Positions 32,643 to 44,708 of a stretch of DNA of 64,000 nt are shown here, in pieces. The position numbers were made by a program, and so were the translations under genes. Origin of the DNA: Neopestalotiopsis rosae. Taxonomy: Eukaryota; Ascomycota; Sordariomycetes; Amphisphaeriales; Sporocadaceae. Position 1 is the first letter of the stretch. Each line of letters starts with the position of its first letter. Below the pieces are notes generated by a model. That model saw nothing but the letters and a program-made list of their open reading frames with translations. It was not told the origin of the DNA and did no database searches. The stretch lies in assembly GCA_023078685.1 (NCBI GenBank), contig JALGAS010000005.1, forward strand, positions 1,364,001-1,428,000, written 5' to 3'.

Positions 32643-34837
32643 ATTGGATTTGGGTGCGAAGTTTTCATTTTTCGAGTCGATCTTGATATGGTTTTCTTTT
32701 TCTTCTTCTTTTTTTTCACATGCAATATTGAGTTCCCACAATGATATCTGCTTTAAATTATTTCATTGTAATAACTGTTACTGGAAACTTGAAAAAATTG
32801 CACGCGGGGTTGTCGTCAATCGTCATATGAAGATAATCAAGGTGATTTTCATGAACTCCATTGATAGACTCAGGGACGGACTCATTTGGGTCTTTACTAA
32901 ATCCGGCCTGGCCGGGACGGTGGCTTACCTATCCCAAGTCAGTCTTGCCAAGTTCCAGGATTAGTGCGGCACTGCATGATGATCAGATGCACCGAGAGCG
33001 GAGCGTCATGTTTGTTCCCATTCAAGAATGCAACCATGATTGTGTGCATTTGAGATCGTCCATTGTTTGGATCTTGAGATCTATGGACGCAAGTGCAAAA
33101 TAAGACGAGAGTGACCGGACGGGAAGCAAGAGCTTACCTAACAAGGGGTTTGAGCTGCGACTCTTGGCAGCCGTGAGAAGGGAAGAGACGAAACAAATGC
33201 GACGTTCATATGCATGTGATGGCGGAAACATATGCCAGGGTCCACGATGGGTAGCTGATGCAAACGAAACGTGCGTCGCAATAGACGGGAGGGGTCCCAG
33301 TCCCAGCACGGACACAGCAGCAAAGAGAGAAAAGCATCTTGCATCTTGTTCCCCAGCAAAGAAACATAGCTTAATGTCTGTGTGTGTGTGCGTCCATGTT
33401 TATCGTGTCTATGGGCAGGGGTTGTTGAATGTTTCGATTTCTTCTCAAACAACTCCATGACCCCCTCAAGCCTACGTACACACACACAACAGATATGCTG
33501 CTCATGGATTGTTGATTTGACCGATACTGTAAATTGAATGGCCGACTGACTGATGACCCTTGCTGCGCCTGACTGACGCCTTGTACCCGCTGCATCGATC
33601 AAGCGCGTCAAGCACGAGGACCTCGACCGAACCCCCCAAATCGGTTCTTGTCCAACACATCCTTGGCAGCAGAGAGGCGCGCGACTGGCCAGAGGACACA
33701 TACATCATCAAATGCAGGGCAGAACCAAAGCGGTTGGCGATTCACACTTTCACCCTTCTTGCCTTCCAACGTCTGCTGGCTGCCACTGCTTCCGGACAAT
33801 ACCGCACCTTTCTTCTGATTGTGTTCCATCACGCTCAAAGGCTAAGACATGGTGACAATGTGAAATAGTCATTCACATCATCATCATCGTGCCAGGCTGC
33901 CAGCACTAAAATCTGTTATCTGCCAGACTAAATCGTCTAGACATGCACACCCCGCCGGCAGACCACTGGCTAGCTTCCTAGCTCACTTTAATTCAGCTAT
34001 GGTGAGGCAGCAAACAGAGATCTTAGCACCCTAGGCCTACTAGGCCTGCTCGACCGTCTTAGCCGTGTTAGTAAACCTTGGAGTTACGCAATAGGCTGAG
34101 CCCGCCTGTGCCCCCTCCAAAACCCACCCTCCAGACAACAGCAAAAAGGCCCCAAAAGACCCCCTCCCCCAGAAGAGGGACCACCAGAGGCTGGCTAAGC
34201 AACACAGCAGGTTGGGCATCACCAACGCGAAAGAACCCTGAGTCCCAGTCCCAGTCCCAGTCCCCCGTCCCAAGCTCCAGTTCCAGTTCCGTCCCGCCGC
34301 ACGAACCCACTGTAACATCACCCACCATCTGCCCTCCGCGGTCCACCATCTCACCCCATTTCATCGTGTCACCGGCACGCCAACACGCCTCATCACCTCC
34401 TGCCTCCTCGATTTTTCCTCACCTCGCCAATCCTTCCTCGGCCTCGTGACTCCCTCGCTTCTCCTTTCGCTTGCTTGCGCCTCCATTTCGAGGTTAAGCT
34501 TTTTTCGCCCTTCATCTTTTCTTCCGTTTCCCATTGCGTCCGCCTCGACAACCTCTTCTCTTTTTTGGACCTCGTGCGATATCCCTGGTCTTGTGCCAGC
34601 CAACCCCAGTCAACTCTTCCGGAAGGCCGAATGGGGTGGTTCAGATACGACATGGTGAATTGAGCGCTGCATTTCACGTTAGATACGAACAGCACATTTC
34701 TCTTCCAAGATTCCTCACGACAACAAGCCCGGCGCTACGATTCACCTCTTCTTCTCTTCACTAAACGATCAAAATCAACAAACAAGGACGGGGCCTAGGT
34801 ACAAGTGCCACGCTCTGGCCTTTCCAAAGTCGCAATC
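32643..34837. other. Long intergenic region and leader of the RING gene
   Basis: No supported gene in 2.2 kb. The ORFs at 33138-33701 (-) and 34040-34364 (-) read through simple-sequence DNA and look spurious. The right half is pyrimidine-rich (34380-34600), consistent with a promoter/5' leader. It contains a TG microsatellite (~33378-33392) and four AGTCCC units (34241-34264). Confidence 0.4.
34241..34264. repeat. AGTCCC tandem hexamer
   Basis: Four perfect consecutive AGTCCC units in the CT-rich upstream region of the PA-TM-RING gene. Confidence 0.85.
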
Positions 34838-37472
34838 ATGCGTCCTCCGAGAATCGCCATTCTCTCCCTCTTCTTCGCCGCCTGTCTCTTCCTCCTCTGT
34901 CGCTCTATCGCCGCTGCAGCTCGAACGTCTACTGCAATTTCAGCACCTCCTTCTACACGCGATTCCGGCTTCCGATCTTTCTTCTCCTGGTCGGCACCGT
35001 TCTCGCTATTCTCTCCAAATGCCATCATTACCATCGCCGACGATAACAGCACATCCTTTGCTGCGCGTCCAGCCGCTTTTGGCCCACCTCTGCCGAACAA
35101 GGGTTTGAACGGTCAGCTCTGGATCGGCAGTGGTTTCACCGAGGAGAGCCTGCAAGACGGCGAGGAGAGCGATGGCGAACAGGGTTGCAGCGATGTGCCC
35201 GGTTGGGACGGCGGCAGTATTGCTGCCTTGAAGAGCTCGGTCAAGAAAATGAATGACAAGACAAAGACAGGTACTTCCGCCGGTAGTAGCAAGAACGGCA
35301 AGCGGGACGCTGGATTGAAATCACCCATGCTTGACCGCTTGTCTTCCTCGAGAATTGATTCAAGCTCAAAAGGCAAGCCTGTTAATGACGGCACCGACGA
35401 CTATCTGCACGCCGGCTTGGACAATTCTAGAATGCAAAACGATGCAGCTTCCCTGTCTATGCCAGCTCACGCCGACATCCAGTCGATACAAGAAGGAGCC
35501 GAAATTGCTGGCAAGATCGTGCTGCTTAGTCGCGGCGGCTGTGGCTTTCTCGAAAAGGTGAAGTGGGCACAGAGACGCGGTGCTATCGCTCTGATTGTAG
35601 GAGACAACCAGCGTGGAGGACCCCTGATTCAAATGTATGCCCGGGGCGACACTTCGAATGTGACGATTCCCTCTATTTTCACGTCAAGAACAACGGCATA
35701 TCTGCTGTCTTCTCTGATGCAGCCTGGGAGTTTCATTGAGGATATCGTTGACGAGAATGGCAAATCTTCATACCAAGTCCAGAACTCCGACAAGGCTCGG
35801 AGAAGAGCCCGCCTTCAAACTGCTACGACTACTGAGCTCCCGAGAGCAACTGATGCTTCTGGGACCAAATCTTCGTCCGTAAAGAAAGCAGCTGGTGCTA
35901 ATACCGGAGATGGTAGCAAATCTGAGGTATCGAGCCGTGGCTGGCTTTCAAGCATCTTCCGCTGGGACTCTGGGGCAAACACTGCCGAGAGAAGTCGACC
36001 ACCAAGCAGTGGACAGCACGACTGGGTTCTTATTGACGAGTTTTCGGACAGCCAAGACGAAGCCATAAAGAGCAGCCGGGAGAAGGCAGCCAAAGCTGGC
36101 AATCGTCCTGATTCGAAATTGGACAAGCCTTCAGGAGACGGATTCCGAATCGGAGTCGAGGACTGGAGAGATCCTGACCTAATCGGATCGTCTCTTCGCG
36201 AGGATGAGGACTTTAAGAGTGCCAGCAAGGACACCAGTAAATCGTCATCTGGAAATAAGGCTAACCCGAACAAAGTGGATGACAAGAAGTTGAAAGATGC
36301 AAATCGACCCAAAGGTGGCATCATTACTCCCGGCAGTGGAGAATATTCGCCCGATGGTGCCTCGAGAGCGAAAGCTCCTGCATTCAAGGCCGAAAAGCCA
36401 AGACCAGACGATGACGAACACCATGGATTCTTGTCGAAGCTGTTCGGAGGTCATGATGAAGAGGAAGATGTCGTTGAGACCAACCATCGCCTTCCTCCCA
36501 TCAAGGCCCCGATTGCTGAGAAGCCTGCCCCTGGCGAGTTGACACCGCCAGAACACGACGGTCTTTGGGTCATCATTACTCCCACGAGCGGCGCAAGCCC
36601 CTTCTTCGACACGCTTCTTGTTTTGGTCATTAGTCCACTAATCACTTTGACTGTTGTATATGCGCTGTTGATCCTTCGCGCGCGCATCCGCCGTCGCAGA
36701 TGGAGGGCACCCAAGTCTGTGGTTGAGAGATTGCCTGTCAGGACGTTCCACACAGTGGCATCTACTCCGAGTCAATCACCGAGAGTCACTCGGCCGCCCT
36801 CACCTTCGCCGCCCTCGCCAACCACTCCCTTGTTGCAAGGCCAGCAGAGCACTTCGCGACCCAGACCACGTTCTAGAACAACCACTGGTATTGCAAGCGA
36901 TTTACTACAGGTCAACTCTTCTTTACAGGTCCCAAGATCGCCGCCTCAGGAGAAGCCGAGTGAGTGGAAAAAGTATATGGGAAGGCAAGTCGAATGTGTT
37001 GTGTGTCTTGAAGAATACGTCGATGGCGTGAGTCAGGTCATGAGTCTTCCTTGCGGCCATGAGTTCCACGTTGAGTGCATGTGAGTCAACCCCTCCTCGA
37101 ATAAGCCAAGTTTTGTCACTAATAACTTGCAGTACCCCATGGTTGACAACTCGTCGTCGTACATGCCCTATTTGCAAAGGAGATGTCGTCCGATCACTTG
37201 CGCGAGGCTCACCATCCAGTCCACGCTACGAGCCGTACCGTGACGACAGTGACGACGATTTTGGTGCTGAAGCTTCTACCTCGTTGAATAACTCAGCTGA
37301 ACGATCAGGCGACGACAATGATTCAGATGTGGAGCAAGGTATTCTTTCGTCTCCTTCACGCAGCAGCCAGCATCAGGAAAGCTGGTTCTCCGCCCTGTCC
37401 CGAAGCTTTAGAGAAGTGTCTGGCCCGAGGCGCTCACGATCCCGTGATTCAAACGAGGACCGAGATAGGTGA
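34838..37472 (+). CDS. PA-TM-RING type E3 ubiquitin ligase
   Basis: Two exons, 34838-37080 and 37133-37472, give 860 aa. The ATG at 34838 begins a signal sequence (hydrophobic ~7-25). A protease-associated (PA) domain spans ~200-310, with GKIVLLSRGGCGFLEKVKWA and GAIALIVGDN. Low-complexity Ser/Lys/Asp linkers lie on both sides. One TM helix at ~590-612 is followed by RRRRW. A RING-H2 domain at ~718-765 is completed across the intron: CVVC, PCGHEFH, EC, then ITPWLTTRRRTCPIC. The Ser-rich acidic tail ends in RSRDSNEDRDR. The order signal-PA-TM-RING is that of endosomal/vacuolar membrane ligases that ubiquitinate membrane proteins for sorting. The long disordered luminal part is unusual compared with animal PA-TM-RING proteins. 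Confidence 0.9.
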
Positions 37473-38483
37473 TTTGGTTTCGCCACGAGTGTATCTCTTT
37501 CTTGGAAGGTCTTCCGTTCTGGAATCACCACATATATGGCGTTTGGTTCGTGCTCATAGCGATTTTTCTTTTCAAAACTCGTATTGGACGAGTAGGTTTG
37601 TGAATATTTTGAAGGCGCAACGACAGTGACTTGGAAGGACTCACTGCAATGGCGCACACTATGGAAGGAACTCTCACTCTCACTATTGTTGATACCACTT
37701 TTCTGAATTTGTTACATACCTCTGCTGGTTTACATAGAAACTTGCATGGATGACTGGCACAAGCTGTGCGCAGTATCTCTGATGATACAGTTATTCTACA
37801 AGGAATGACGACGGATATAATACCCTCCAGTCTTGTAGGCCAGGAAAGATCATCATGATTCCCATGACAGAGAATAGAAAGCAGGGAAATTCATCCCCAA
37901 TCAATGAATTTTGACAATATCTACACTCTCCATTGATTGCATCGCCGTTCTAATGTGAGACTTTTGAAATCATCTATAATGTGTTTGGGTATGTTCAACG
38001 TCAACCACCAGTGATGCCTACTTAGGCGCACTCACGGAATGATGTAATCGAGATCAGGGTTATGGGAATAATCATACCAGGCGCAATGCGTGTCAAATGG
38101 ACTATCAGATTATGTCTTCCTTTGAATTTCACTATGATCTGACGACTCATAGCATGCAGTCTTTGTGACTGGTATAGACACAACTACTTTCTCTTCTCGC
38201 GCCAAATCACAGCTACTTGTTCGGATGCAGTGAAGTTTCTGGTTTGATTTGCAACAGTTGGCTTTGACTACTTCTGAGTGGAATGATGTATTATTTAACG
38301 AAGCTGTGGAATGAGTATAGCATCATCCGAATGTGAATGGGAAGGTTTACTGTAATCATGGAGAATCAATACAACATTTCAATTATACAAGGGTTCTATT
38401 CTTGCAACCATTTCTATTCATTCAGAAATAGATATCCACTCCGTATAACACCGCATCTACACGAGGACGAATCTTGACACAAA
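37473..38483. other. Intergenic
   Basis: About 1 kb between two rightward genes. No gene, repeat or RNA recognised; AT-rich toward 38300-38420, as expected for a promoter. Confidence 0.4.
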
Positions 38484-39584
38484 ATGTCAATGTACGAACA
38501 ACAGTCCTTGGATGAAGAAACTGCCCCTGAAATGGCAACCTCTTCCTGTGACCTCGATGGCAACGAACAACAAAGTAATGAGATCGAAGTTGCTACACCA
38601 ATGTTCTTTACCAGGTTCTCAGAGCTCCCAACCGAGCTTCGCAGCATGATCCTTCAGGAGCGATTGGACAAGGAACTGATACCCCCACTACGGACTCTCA
38701 CAATGGCAGCACCCCAGGACAGTAGTAGTAGCGAGCCACTGGAGCCGCACGTCCTGACGAGCGGAACCCGATGGGAAGACCGCGGCCTGTGGTACACGGG
38801 CAACGCTCTCATCCGCGCCGAGGTCGAGAGGCATTGCTGCCGCCCGTCGTCGCTGCTGCCTGTGCGCCGGCTGACGGATCCGGGATCCCAAGAGTACTGC
38901 ATCAACGAAGGGGTTACGCGCTCGACGCCCGAGCGACACCACGCCATCGGTCGGCGTCCGCTGCCTCGCGGGACCGTCTTCTACGCCGGGCCCGAGGTGG
39001 TGTCGATGATCTCGGAGGAATCGCTGCTGGTTCCCTGTGATGATGAGGTAGATGGAAACATATCATCGGCAGCAGCACTAGCAGCACGACCACGACGACT
39101 ACTGCGCAGCATTGACTGGCTAGAGAATCTCCTCCTGAGCCACCAGACCTTTCGCGCGCTGATCCGGCACGCCGAGCGTACGGGCAGCGATCCGCCGTTT
39201 GGCTTTGCACCCAACCTGCGCACGCTCTACCTGGGCTTTGGACGCCGCTGGGCCGAGGTGGTCATGCTCGAGGCACAATCGGCCGCGGACGCGCTCGTGC
39301 CGGTCCGGCTTTTGCAGCAGTCCAGCAGCAGCGGTAGTAGTAGTCGAGTCGCAGATGCCAGTGCACCTATTGGCTTGGTCACGCTGGCCATGGGCGACAC
39401 ACCTGGTAGCGAGGGGAGGATGCACGTTGGGCTGACGGCCATGATCATGGACGCGGCCAAGCAGAGTTTGTCTGATGTGCGAGCGCTAGAGGCGCTCGGC
39501 TTGCAGGTGCGGTGGGTTGTAGTTCCAGAAACCGCCATGGTGAGGCCAAAGGAGTCAATATCTGGGTTCGTCGACTATTTGTAA
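38484..39584 (+). CDS. 2EXR-domain protein
   Basis: Single exon of 366 aa. FTRFSELPTELRSMILQERL at ~43-62 is the 2EXR motif, an F-box-like helix pair expanded in filamentous fungi. Further conserved elements of the family follow: FYAGPEVVSMISEES, then an IDWLENLLLS helix and APNLRTLYLGFG. The remainder is rich in Ser/Ala/Arg. No function is established for the family; protein-protein interaction is presumed. The stop codon overlaps a perfect donor (TTT|GTAAGT at 39580/39581), and an AG at 39625-39626 could give a second tiny exon ending FIGY, so the true C-terminus may differ by a few residues. Confidence 0.75.
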   Translation: MSMYEQQSLDEETAPEMATSSCDLDGNEQQSNEIEVATPMFFTRFSELPTELRSMILQERLDKELIPPLRTLTMAAPQDSSSSEPLEPHVLTSGTRWEDRGLWYTGNALIRAEVERHCCRPSSLLPVRRLTDPGSQEYCINEGVTRSTPERHHAIGRRPLPRGTVFYAGPEVVSMISEESLLVPCDDEVDGNISSAAALAARPRRLLRSIDWLENLLLSHQTFRALIRHAERTGSDPPFGFAPNLRTLYLGFGRRWAEVVMLEAQSAADALVPVRLLQQSSSSGSSSRVADASAPIGLVTLAMGDTPGSEGRMHVGLTAMIMDAAKQSLSDVRALEALGLQVRWVVVPETAMVRPKESISGFVDYL

Positions 39585-40501
39585 GTGCTATGCGACTCTC
39601 TCGTGCTGGGGTAATATTTTTATTAGTATTGGGTATTAATTGAATGGATGTCGTCTTGATCATTTCTTCTGGGAATCGCCTATACTAGATGCCCTTTAGC
39701 CCAACATATTCATTCTTGATTCATCTTGAAGAATGTTGGTTGATGTTGTGGATATTTTGTGCAGCAGTGCCGAAGAGTTCTCCATACCATAAGCAGTGGG
39801 CGACCACCGAGTACTGCCTTCGTCGACACATTGCCCCTAAACATGGAAAGAACAATCCGGTGGTTACCCAACAAACATAGCACGGCTTTATTCGCTTCTG
39901 GAACGGGAAGTCGTACTTGCCATAGTTGGCACTTCCCTCTCTTCCGCGCTTGGGTCTGTCTCGCCACTTTCCTCGGTTTGATCAGTGTCTGTTGTAGCTT
40001 CAAGATTATTGTATGCTGAAATGATGACGGATGCAAATAGCCAAGGCGGAAAGTCGTGCCACCCTGCATCATGCAGACACGCCCCTGCCCCATCGTTTGT
40101 TACTTAGTTAAGAGCTCTCGAGGGTGCCTGTTTGGCCGATTCGTATGGTAGGCTAGAATGCTTTCCCAGGTTACTTGAGACTTGTTAAATATGTGATGTT
40201 CATGTTGGCTTTTGGTGCCTCCAGGCTTATACGGCCAGTGTTGTATGTACCTTCCCACGGAAGAGTTCTGGCGTTTGGACAAACATTGGAGGACTTGGAA
40301 ATATTGTAGGACGCAGAAATTCCCAGAATAAACTTTAGGCAACCACAAGCTTTCACATTCTTGTTCGGGGCGTCCACGACTTATCGCCAGAACGGGAGGC
40401 GATCGTTGGTCCAAGCCGTTGGATTATAATTCCTACTATATTCCTAACGGATCAAGGCAGATTGAGAAATCACTCGCCATCATATCAGACCCAGAGACCA
40501 T
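39585..40501. other. Intergenic upstream of the trypsin-like ORF
   Basis: No gene recognised. If the next gene were full length, its missing N-terminal part with the catalytic His should be here, but no CRHV-like motif was found in any plus-strand frame. Confidence 0.4.
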
Positions 40502-41350
40502 ATGAAGCCTACAGGTGAAGACACCGAAGAGCTGCTCCGTCTCTGGAGAGATACCGAGTATCACACGAAGATCCTGGAATCTGTCCAGGCTTTGCAAGAC
40601 AAGTCGTTGAGGAAGATAGGTCACCTTGCGTATCACCCGACCTTCGAGACGTCTTTCAGTCAGCTTGGGTACTTGAAAGACTGGGCACTCGTTGAAATGG
40701 ACCCTGCAAAGTTCAGCCACGGTCCAGAAAACAAGGTGTTGATTGCCGACAGCCTAGATAGGTCGGAATTCCGCCTGGGTATAAGTTCCACCAACCCCAA
40801 ACGCAATGATGCAAACACGAACACTAGAAAGAAAGGGTTTCTCGATCTTCGACTACCGGGGCCAGGTGAGGAGATCACGGAGCCTCGTCACGTCGGCATG
40901 AGAGGATCTAGATCGGGCCTCACTTTCGGACAGACGAGCGGAATCGAAGCTGTCCTTCGAGAGCCCATGAAAAATGGAACTTCATTGTATACCTGGGAGC
41001 TGCTGGTAATACCAGAAGGGAAAAAAACAGCCTTTTCTCGACGGGGAGATTCTGGATCGTGTGTCTTTGATCTAGAGGGTCGTGTCGTCGGGATCCTTGT
41101 TGGTAGCTCCGAGGAGGATTCTGACGAAGGCACGACGGCATGGAGAGGTGTTGCTTCTGGAAGCAATGGCCCTCATCAGCAGACAGCTCATCCTGGTCAC
41201 AGTATTCGGCCTGAAGACGCGACTGAGACAGATGGACTTCCGAGGCTTTGGAAGGCGGCAATTCCTGTAGACGTCAGCTTTGTGAGCCCAATCAAATGGG
41301 TCCTAGACGACATCCAAGGGTTCACCGGCTTCCAGCCACGACTTTCATAG
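40502..41350 (+). CDS. Trypsin-like (S1-fold) protein, apparently N-terminally truncated
   Basis: 282-aa ORF. The core resembles the second half of a fungal family with a degenerate S1 peptidase fold: KIGHLAYHP, then YLKDWALVEMD carrying the usual Asp region, RHVGMRGSRSGLTFG, and RRGDSGSCVFDLEGRVVGIL with the GDSGS nucleophile motif, finishing with a predicted helix at FVSPIKWVLDDIQ. Family members normally have ~200 more N-terminal residues with a CRHV-type His motif. These are absent here: an in-frame stop lies just upstream of the first ATG and no splice partner was found. Without the His, peptidase activity is unlikely. It may be a truncated relic or an incomplete gene model. Confidence 0.6.
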   Translation: MKPTGEDTEELLRLWRDTEYHTKILESVQALQDKSLRKIGHLAYHPTFETSFSQLGYLKDWALVEMDPAKFSHGPENKVLIADSLDRSEFRLGISSTNPKRNDANTNTRKKGFLDLRLPGPGEEITEPRHVGMRGSRSGLTFGQTSGIEAVLREPMKNGTSLYTWELLVIPEGKKTAFSRRGDSGSCVFDLEGRVVGILVGSSEEDSDEGTTAWRGVASGSNGPHQQTAHPGHSIRPEDATETDGLPRLWKAAIPVDVSFVSPIKWVLDDIQGFTGFQPRLS

Positions 41351-42236
41351 ACGACCACGCGCAAATTTTCGGGTATGCGCAGTTTAATCGAGACTGTCGT
41401 TTACCTGCTCAGCCTACGAGACCGTGATAAAGCTGTAGGGGTTTACAATAACCAAGCAGAAGTCTGCGTACGGATATATAAGAGTTTAGATGATTCTCTC
41501 TTATTCTTCCCTTTATAATATTTTCATATTTTAAATTTATTTAGGGAGAAAAAGCAAATAGCTTTATTAGAATAAATTTCTTTTATACTTTTTCTTTAAT
41601 TATTCTTTTTATTCTTTCCGTATTCTTATCCTTGGTAGTGCGCAGAGTTTTGCTTGGTTAGTGTAATATACGAACTATAAATACTTTCGACTCAATTGAG
41701 ACTATCAAATACTGTATCCATCGATGGCATAGAAGCTGCTGCAGTGACTAAAACTTCTATAAGTTGGTAACAAAGCCAGTCGAAATTCTTGTCTAGGCGC
41801 AAATCCATCTAGTGCTGGTCGCGTGATCGTTGCTAACCTTGCAATTGTGCATCTTGGTATAAAGCCGATTGGCTCAGCTGCAGTCCTACTAACTTGAGAA
41901 GATCCATGACTCAAGACATCCGCCGAATCACACAATTTTCCCTCATAATCTCTAGGCTCGGGATCACTAAAAGGCTAGCTAGCTCTGCCTCACCTACAGC
42001 GGCCATTTCCACCACCAGCCACCACCCACCGCCAATCCCCATTCTCGGGGCATTACTGACGATGTCATCGGTGCCGACACCGGCAAACTTATGCCCGCCT
42101 CCAGAAGCCGAACGCCCCGCTTCTCCAGACTTTTTCTCTCTCACGATAGTATTGAGACCGGGCCGTCCGCCCAGACTTTTATATTTCTATGAATGCACAA
42201 CAACAAAGTTTTGAATCGTCATTAGCACAGTAGAGA
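41351..42236. other. Intergenic with AT-rich island
   Basis: No gene. Contains an AT-rich stretch (41491-41633) followed by ordinary sequence and the probable promoter of the MFS gene. The 106-codon ORF at 41894-42214 lacks features. Confidence 0.4.
41491..41633. repeat. AT-rich island, possible RIP-mutated relic
   Basis: About 140 bp of TTA/TTT/AAT-rich DNA with very few C or G, in a window otherwise near balanced composition. This composition is expected for remnants of repeats hit by repeat-induced point mutation in Pezizomycotina. No terminal repeats are visible. Confidence 0.5.
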
Positions 42237-44006
42237 ATGTCTACCGTCCTTGCGCCGATCAAGTGGTTCTACCATGAATTTGGCATCGCTTCCATACACG
42301 GGACGGGCAGAAATGCCTACTTTATCATCTTGGCCAGGTCGTTTCGCATGATTGCCTATGGCGCAAACGCACTAATACTTGGTACGAGAGAAACACACCA
42401 TTAGGCAGCCGAGCACCAAAGAAAACAGAAACAATGATGCTAATGATTTCGGCCAGCAATCTTCTTCTCGGCTCTGAAATTCTCAGATCACCAGATTGGT
42501 TTATTCATGACCTTGACTCTTCTCGGAGATGTCTTTCTGGGCACATTTCTCACCCTTGTTGCCGATAAAGTCGGCAGACGGAAAGTCTTGCTGGCTGGGT
42601 CCTTTTTAATGGTTTTCAGTGGCGTGGTCTTTGCCGTATTCGAGAATTTTTGGATTTTGCTTTTGGCTGCTATTCTCGGCGTCATTAGTATCACTGGCGG
42701 TGACTTTGGTCCTTTTCGCAGTATTGAAGAGTAAGCTTGAATGCGCCATGATCCAGATCATGACTTGTGCATATCACTAACATTATATGTTAGGTCCATT
42801 TTGTCTCAACTCACTACACCCGAGACGAGATCCGATGTGCTCGCATGGTACGTCACAACGTCAACACTCGGGTCATCGTTTGGCAGCGAGGCCTCCGGTC
42901 GGATCATTCGCGCCCTAGAAGTGAGAGATCGCTGGACGACCATTGATGCTTACCATGCGATTTTCTGGATATACGCCGTGATGGGAATCGTGAATGCACT
43001 GCTGACTTTTCTGTTGACGGATGCTTGCGAACTCGGGACCGAAAAGGACTATGTGCAGGTGCCACAGAGCGAGGGGCAAACCGTTGCTGAATCTAATCGT
43101 GCACAACTACCCATGCCAGAAGAAACCAGACCGACACGCAACTGGTTTATGCGGTCTGTGACTTGGTTCTCCAGCCGTCTGGCGCAAATTTCGGCTCCGA
43201 CGAGGTCTGTCATGTATAAACTCTGGTTTCTGTTGGCCGTGGACTCCCTAGCCGACGGCATGGTCCCGTACTCGATGACGAACTACTATTTGGACCAGAC
43301 TTTTCACCCTAGCAAGGCCACTCTAGGCGACATCAATTCTGTGGCCTATTTCCTGGGAGCCATCTCCTCTGTATTTGCAGGTCCACTGGCTCGACGCATC
43401 GGCCTGATCAACACCATGGTATTCACGCACGTCCCCTCCTCGGCGGCGGTCTTGCTGTTCCCGTTCCCTCCGGCCTTTTGGATGGCCGCGGCCCTGCTCT
43501 TCCTCCGCGCCGGCCTCAACAACATGGACCAGGCGCCCCGCACGGCCTTTATCGCCGCCGTCGTCAAGTCCGAGGAGCGGACCGCCGTCATGGGCATCAC
43601 CGCCCTGTTTCGGACGCTCGCGGCCATGACCGGGCCGACGCTGACTGGCATCCTGGCCTCTGGCAATCGCTTCTGGATCGCCTTTGTCGTGGCCGGCAGC
43701 TGTCGACTGGCCTACGACCTGGGACTTTACGCCATGTTTGTCAATATGAAGTTGTACCAGCACGAGAAAAACAACAACCCAGAGACGATGAGTGACTCGT
43801 CCCGAGGAAGGAGAGAGCTGGACGAGGAGGAGCAATCGTTCCAGTTGGATAGTCTGGATGACTCCGACAGCGAGGTCGAAGAGGACCACAAGGAACCGAA
43901 AAACGTTGACAAAGAATCAACAAGTGGATCTTTGGCTTTACCACGGCAGGGCGAGACGGTTAGGAGCAGGAGTCCGCATAGCGTGAGACGCGCCGGCATG
44001 AGCTGA
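42237..44006 (+). CDS. MFS transporter
   Basis: Three exons, 42237-42381, 42457-42730 and 42794-44006, give 543 aa. Joining exons 1 and 2 restores a clean first TM pair (YGANALIL|AIFFSALKF). The loop 2-3 signature is GDVFLGTFLTLVADKVGRRKVL. TM helices continue through exon 3 (GIVNALLTFLLTD; SRLAQISAPTRSVMYKLWFLLAVDSLADGMVPY; AVLLFPFPPAFWMAAALLFLRAG; MTGPTLTGIL), and the ~75-residue cytosolic tail is Asp/Glu/Ser-rich. The arrangement resembles the fungal YCR023c-like drug/organic-anion MFS group; the substrate is not predictable. The next gene downstream is also a transporter in the same direction, ~700 bp away. Confidence 0.88.
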
Positions 44007-44708
44007 GGTGGCTCTATTTCCTCGAAAGGTTGTAAGCATATAAGCGAAGCGTATGAGGAAGAAGTGGATATCGAGAGTGCATCTTAACAGGCGTAATTTG
44101 TTGTGCTCCAAGGCATGACCATGAGACTCCACTGTCAAAGCGCTGCTATACAGTGGTGCTTGTGGGTTGATACTATGATGCAGAATGAATAGAAATAGAC
44201 ATTGGTAGACCAGAATTGACCCTTTGCTCAGTTCGCCCTGTTTCACCAATATATACATTCTCGAGTCCTTGAATTCTCCAATGATCTGGTCCTAGACGTT
44301 ATCATTTCAGCCGAGCCATCCCACTTTGCCAGTGTCTGTTGACACTGATGATCCTTGGCCCCAACAAGTATAATTCCTCTCCGACCCAAGTGCCGTCATA
44401 TGGTCCCCGTCACGGTGCTCTCCTCATTAACGTTCCACCTCAACTGGGGAACTAAAATCATGGGGGAGGACCACCCCCGCAAAACCCCGCGACATTGTTC
44501 CCCGACCTCCTCCAACTTTCTGTGCAGATCCCCTCCCCGTTATGTGGGGGAACGGGCGCTTATGGTTTCCTTCAGGGGATGATCGTGCGTTCTGGTGCGA
44601 GTATTTGTACTCTGGTGTGCTGCTGGTCAAGTCTAGCAAAAGACTTGTTCCTTCGAAGTGATGAGTCCACGAGTACTCATATTGAAGACCTGATATTGAA
44701 GCATCAAG
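44007..44708. other. Intergenic between two transporter genes
   Basis: No gene seen. It carries the MFS terminator region and the promoter of the sugar porter, whose start lies at 44709. GGGGA/CCCC-rich elements occur near 44465-44555 (gggggaggaccacccccgc, ccccctc-like, ctccccg), possible carbon-catabolite (CreA/Mig1-like) or STRE-type sites by inference. Confidence 0.4.

Noticed and set aside
31974..32741. 255-codon minus-strand ORF under the P450
   Set aside because: Overlaps the conserved haem-binding exon in antisense.
33138..33701. 187-codon minus-strand ORF in the gap before the RING gene
   Set aside because: Runs through simple-sequence DNA, no domain, no plausible start context or splice partners.
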